Below, piece after piece: positions 63,644-64,000 of a stretch of 64,000 nt of DNA. The translations under genes and the position numbers were made by a program. Under the pieces are notes generated by a model. That model worked only from the letters and a program-made list of their open reading frames with translations. It did no database searches and was not told the origin of the DNA. Every line of letters begins with the position of its first letter. The first letter of the stretch is position 1. Source of the DNA: Polynucleobacter corsicus (GTDB lineage Bacteria; Pseudomonadota; Gammaproteobacteria; Burkholderiales; Burkholderiaceae); NCBI RefSeq assembly GCF_018688255.1, contig NZ_CP061314.1, positions 1,981,023-2,045,022 of the forward strand. Reading direction: 5' to 3'.

Positions 63644-63778
63644 TTAAACGGCGAGGCGTTTGCGACCTTTAGCACGACGGGCATTTAATACCGCGCGTCC
63701 ACTCTTAGTTTTCATACGAATACGGAATCCGTGAGTGCGTTTACGACGTGTTACTGAGGGTTGGTATGTTCTTTTCAT
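63644..63778 (-). CDS. rpmH: 50S ribosomal protein L34
   Basis: A 44-residue protein reading [20 protein letters not shown], then [20 protein letters not shown], then RLAV; this is the invariant L34 sequence. It is the first gene of the rpmH-rnpA-yidD-yidC-mnmE cluster and is transcribed away from the origin. Confidence 0.98.
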
Positions 63779-64000
63779 GATTCATCCTGCAAAACCAAGT
63801 ATTTTCCTTGTTGGCCAGCAAAAGGTCAACCTGTATAGAAGAATATATAGGTATTTTTCTCTATTTATTTGGCGGAAGTTTAATAAATCATTAATTTATA
63901 TGGATTTTTTTGTGTTATTCACAAGTTATCCACAGGTTTTCCACGTTTTTCTGGCTTGTGGATAACTTTAGGGGGTCGCTACAATGAATCCTCTAAAAAT
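63779..64000. other. Probable chromosomal origin (oriC) with DnaA boxes
   Basis: AT-rich sequence (63840-63910) followed by DnaA-box matches TTATTCACA (63915-63923), TTATCCACA (63926-63934) and the inverse TGTGGATAA (63957-63965). It lies beside rpmH, where oriC and dnaA sit in most proteobacteria. dnaA is expected just to the right of the window. The window edge cuts the region, so its full extent is not visible. Confidence 0.82.

Overview
The window looks like a betaproteobacterial chromosome of the Burkholderiaceae, most likely Polynucleobacter or a close relative. This is inference from gene content and moderate GC: rpmH-rnpA-yidD-yidC-mnmE beside a dnaA-side origin, a phasin, a Bug-type solute receptor, GTP-dependent PEP carboxykinase and a Burkholderiales-type long type IA topoisomerase. 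The right edge (63.8-64.0 kb) carries DnaA boxes and is probably the oriC region, just before dnaA.

Layout. 0-14 kb: ordinary housekeeping and accessory genes (beta-carbonic anhydrase end, LpxL-type acyltransferase, amidohydrolase, pseudouridine synthase, prfC with a non-canonical start, small envelope proteins, phasin, peroxiredoxin, SodC, nitroreductase). 14-31.6 kb: an accretion zone built on the 3' end of one tRNA-Phe gene (31559-31634, minus strand). Seven displaced, partly decayed copies of the tRNA 3' end lie to its left (14.05, 17.50, 18.59, 19.82, 21.84, 24.55 and 26.77 kb). Most are accompanied by a copy of the tRNA terminator and/or by AT-centred palindromes of the type GTCGTTTTAAACGAC and GTCCTTTTAAAGGAC. 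Between them sit short cargo units: Crp/Fnr regulator with OFA transporter, DUF5522, CBS protein, MAPEG pseudogene, patatin, SRPBCC protein, an IS3-family (IS407-group) element, a Fur-box-preceded porin pair, a CVNH protein with a lipoprotein, and a c-di-GMP/exopolysaccharide set (HD-GYP, GGDEF, PgaC-like synthase, beta-barrel).

31.6-41.7 kb: a separate island of about 10 kb on the other side of the same tRNA. It is bounded by a 43-bp direct repeat of the tRNA 5' half. It carries a tyrosine integrase beside attL, an HpaII-like restriction-modification pair, a clamp-loader-like AAA ATPase, a second minimal tyrosine recombinase, several unknown small proteins, five copies of an island-specific hairpin and a 0.74-kb gene-free stretch.

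41.8-64 kb: core chromosome. It holds a FAH/Bug receptor/periplasmic class II aldolase group, an OsmC-YcaO fusion, the def-fmt-rsmB-DUF4390-NtrY-NtrX operon, dprA and a type IA topoisomerase, an MnmC C-domain-like oxidoreductase overlapping the topoisomerase antisense, pckG, and the mnmE-yidC-yidD-rnpA-rpmH origin cluster.

The most unusual content is the two-sided tRNA-Phe hotspot: three different crossover positions in one tRNA gene (T-loop, anticodon loop from the 3' side, anticodon loop from the 5' side) and a cassette-like array of small units separated by tRNA 3' ends and paired palindromes.
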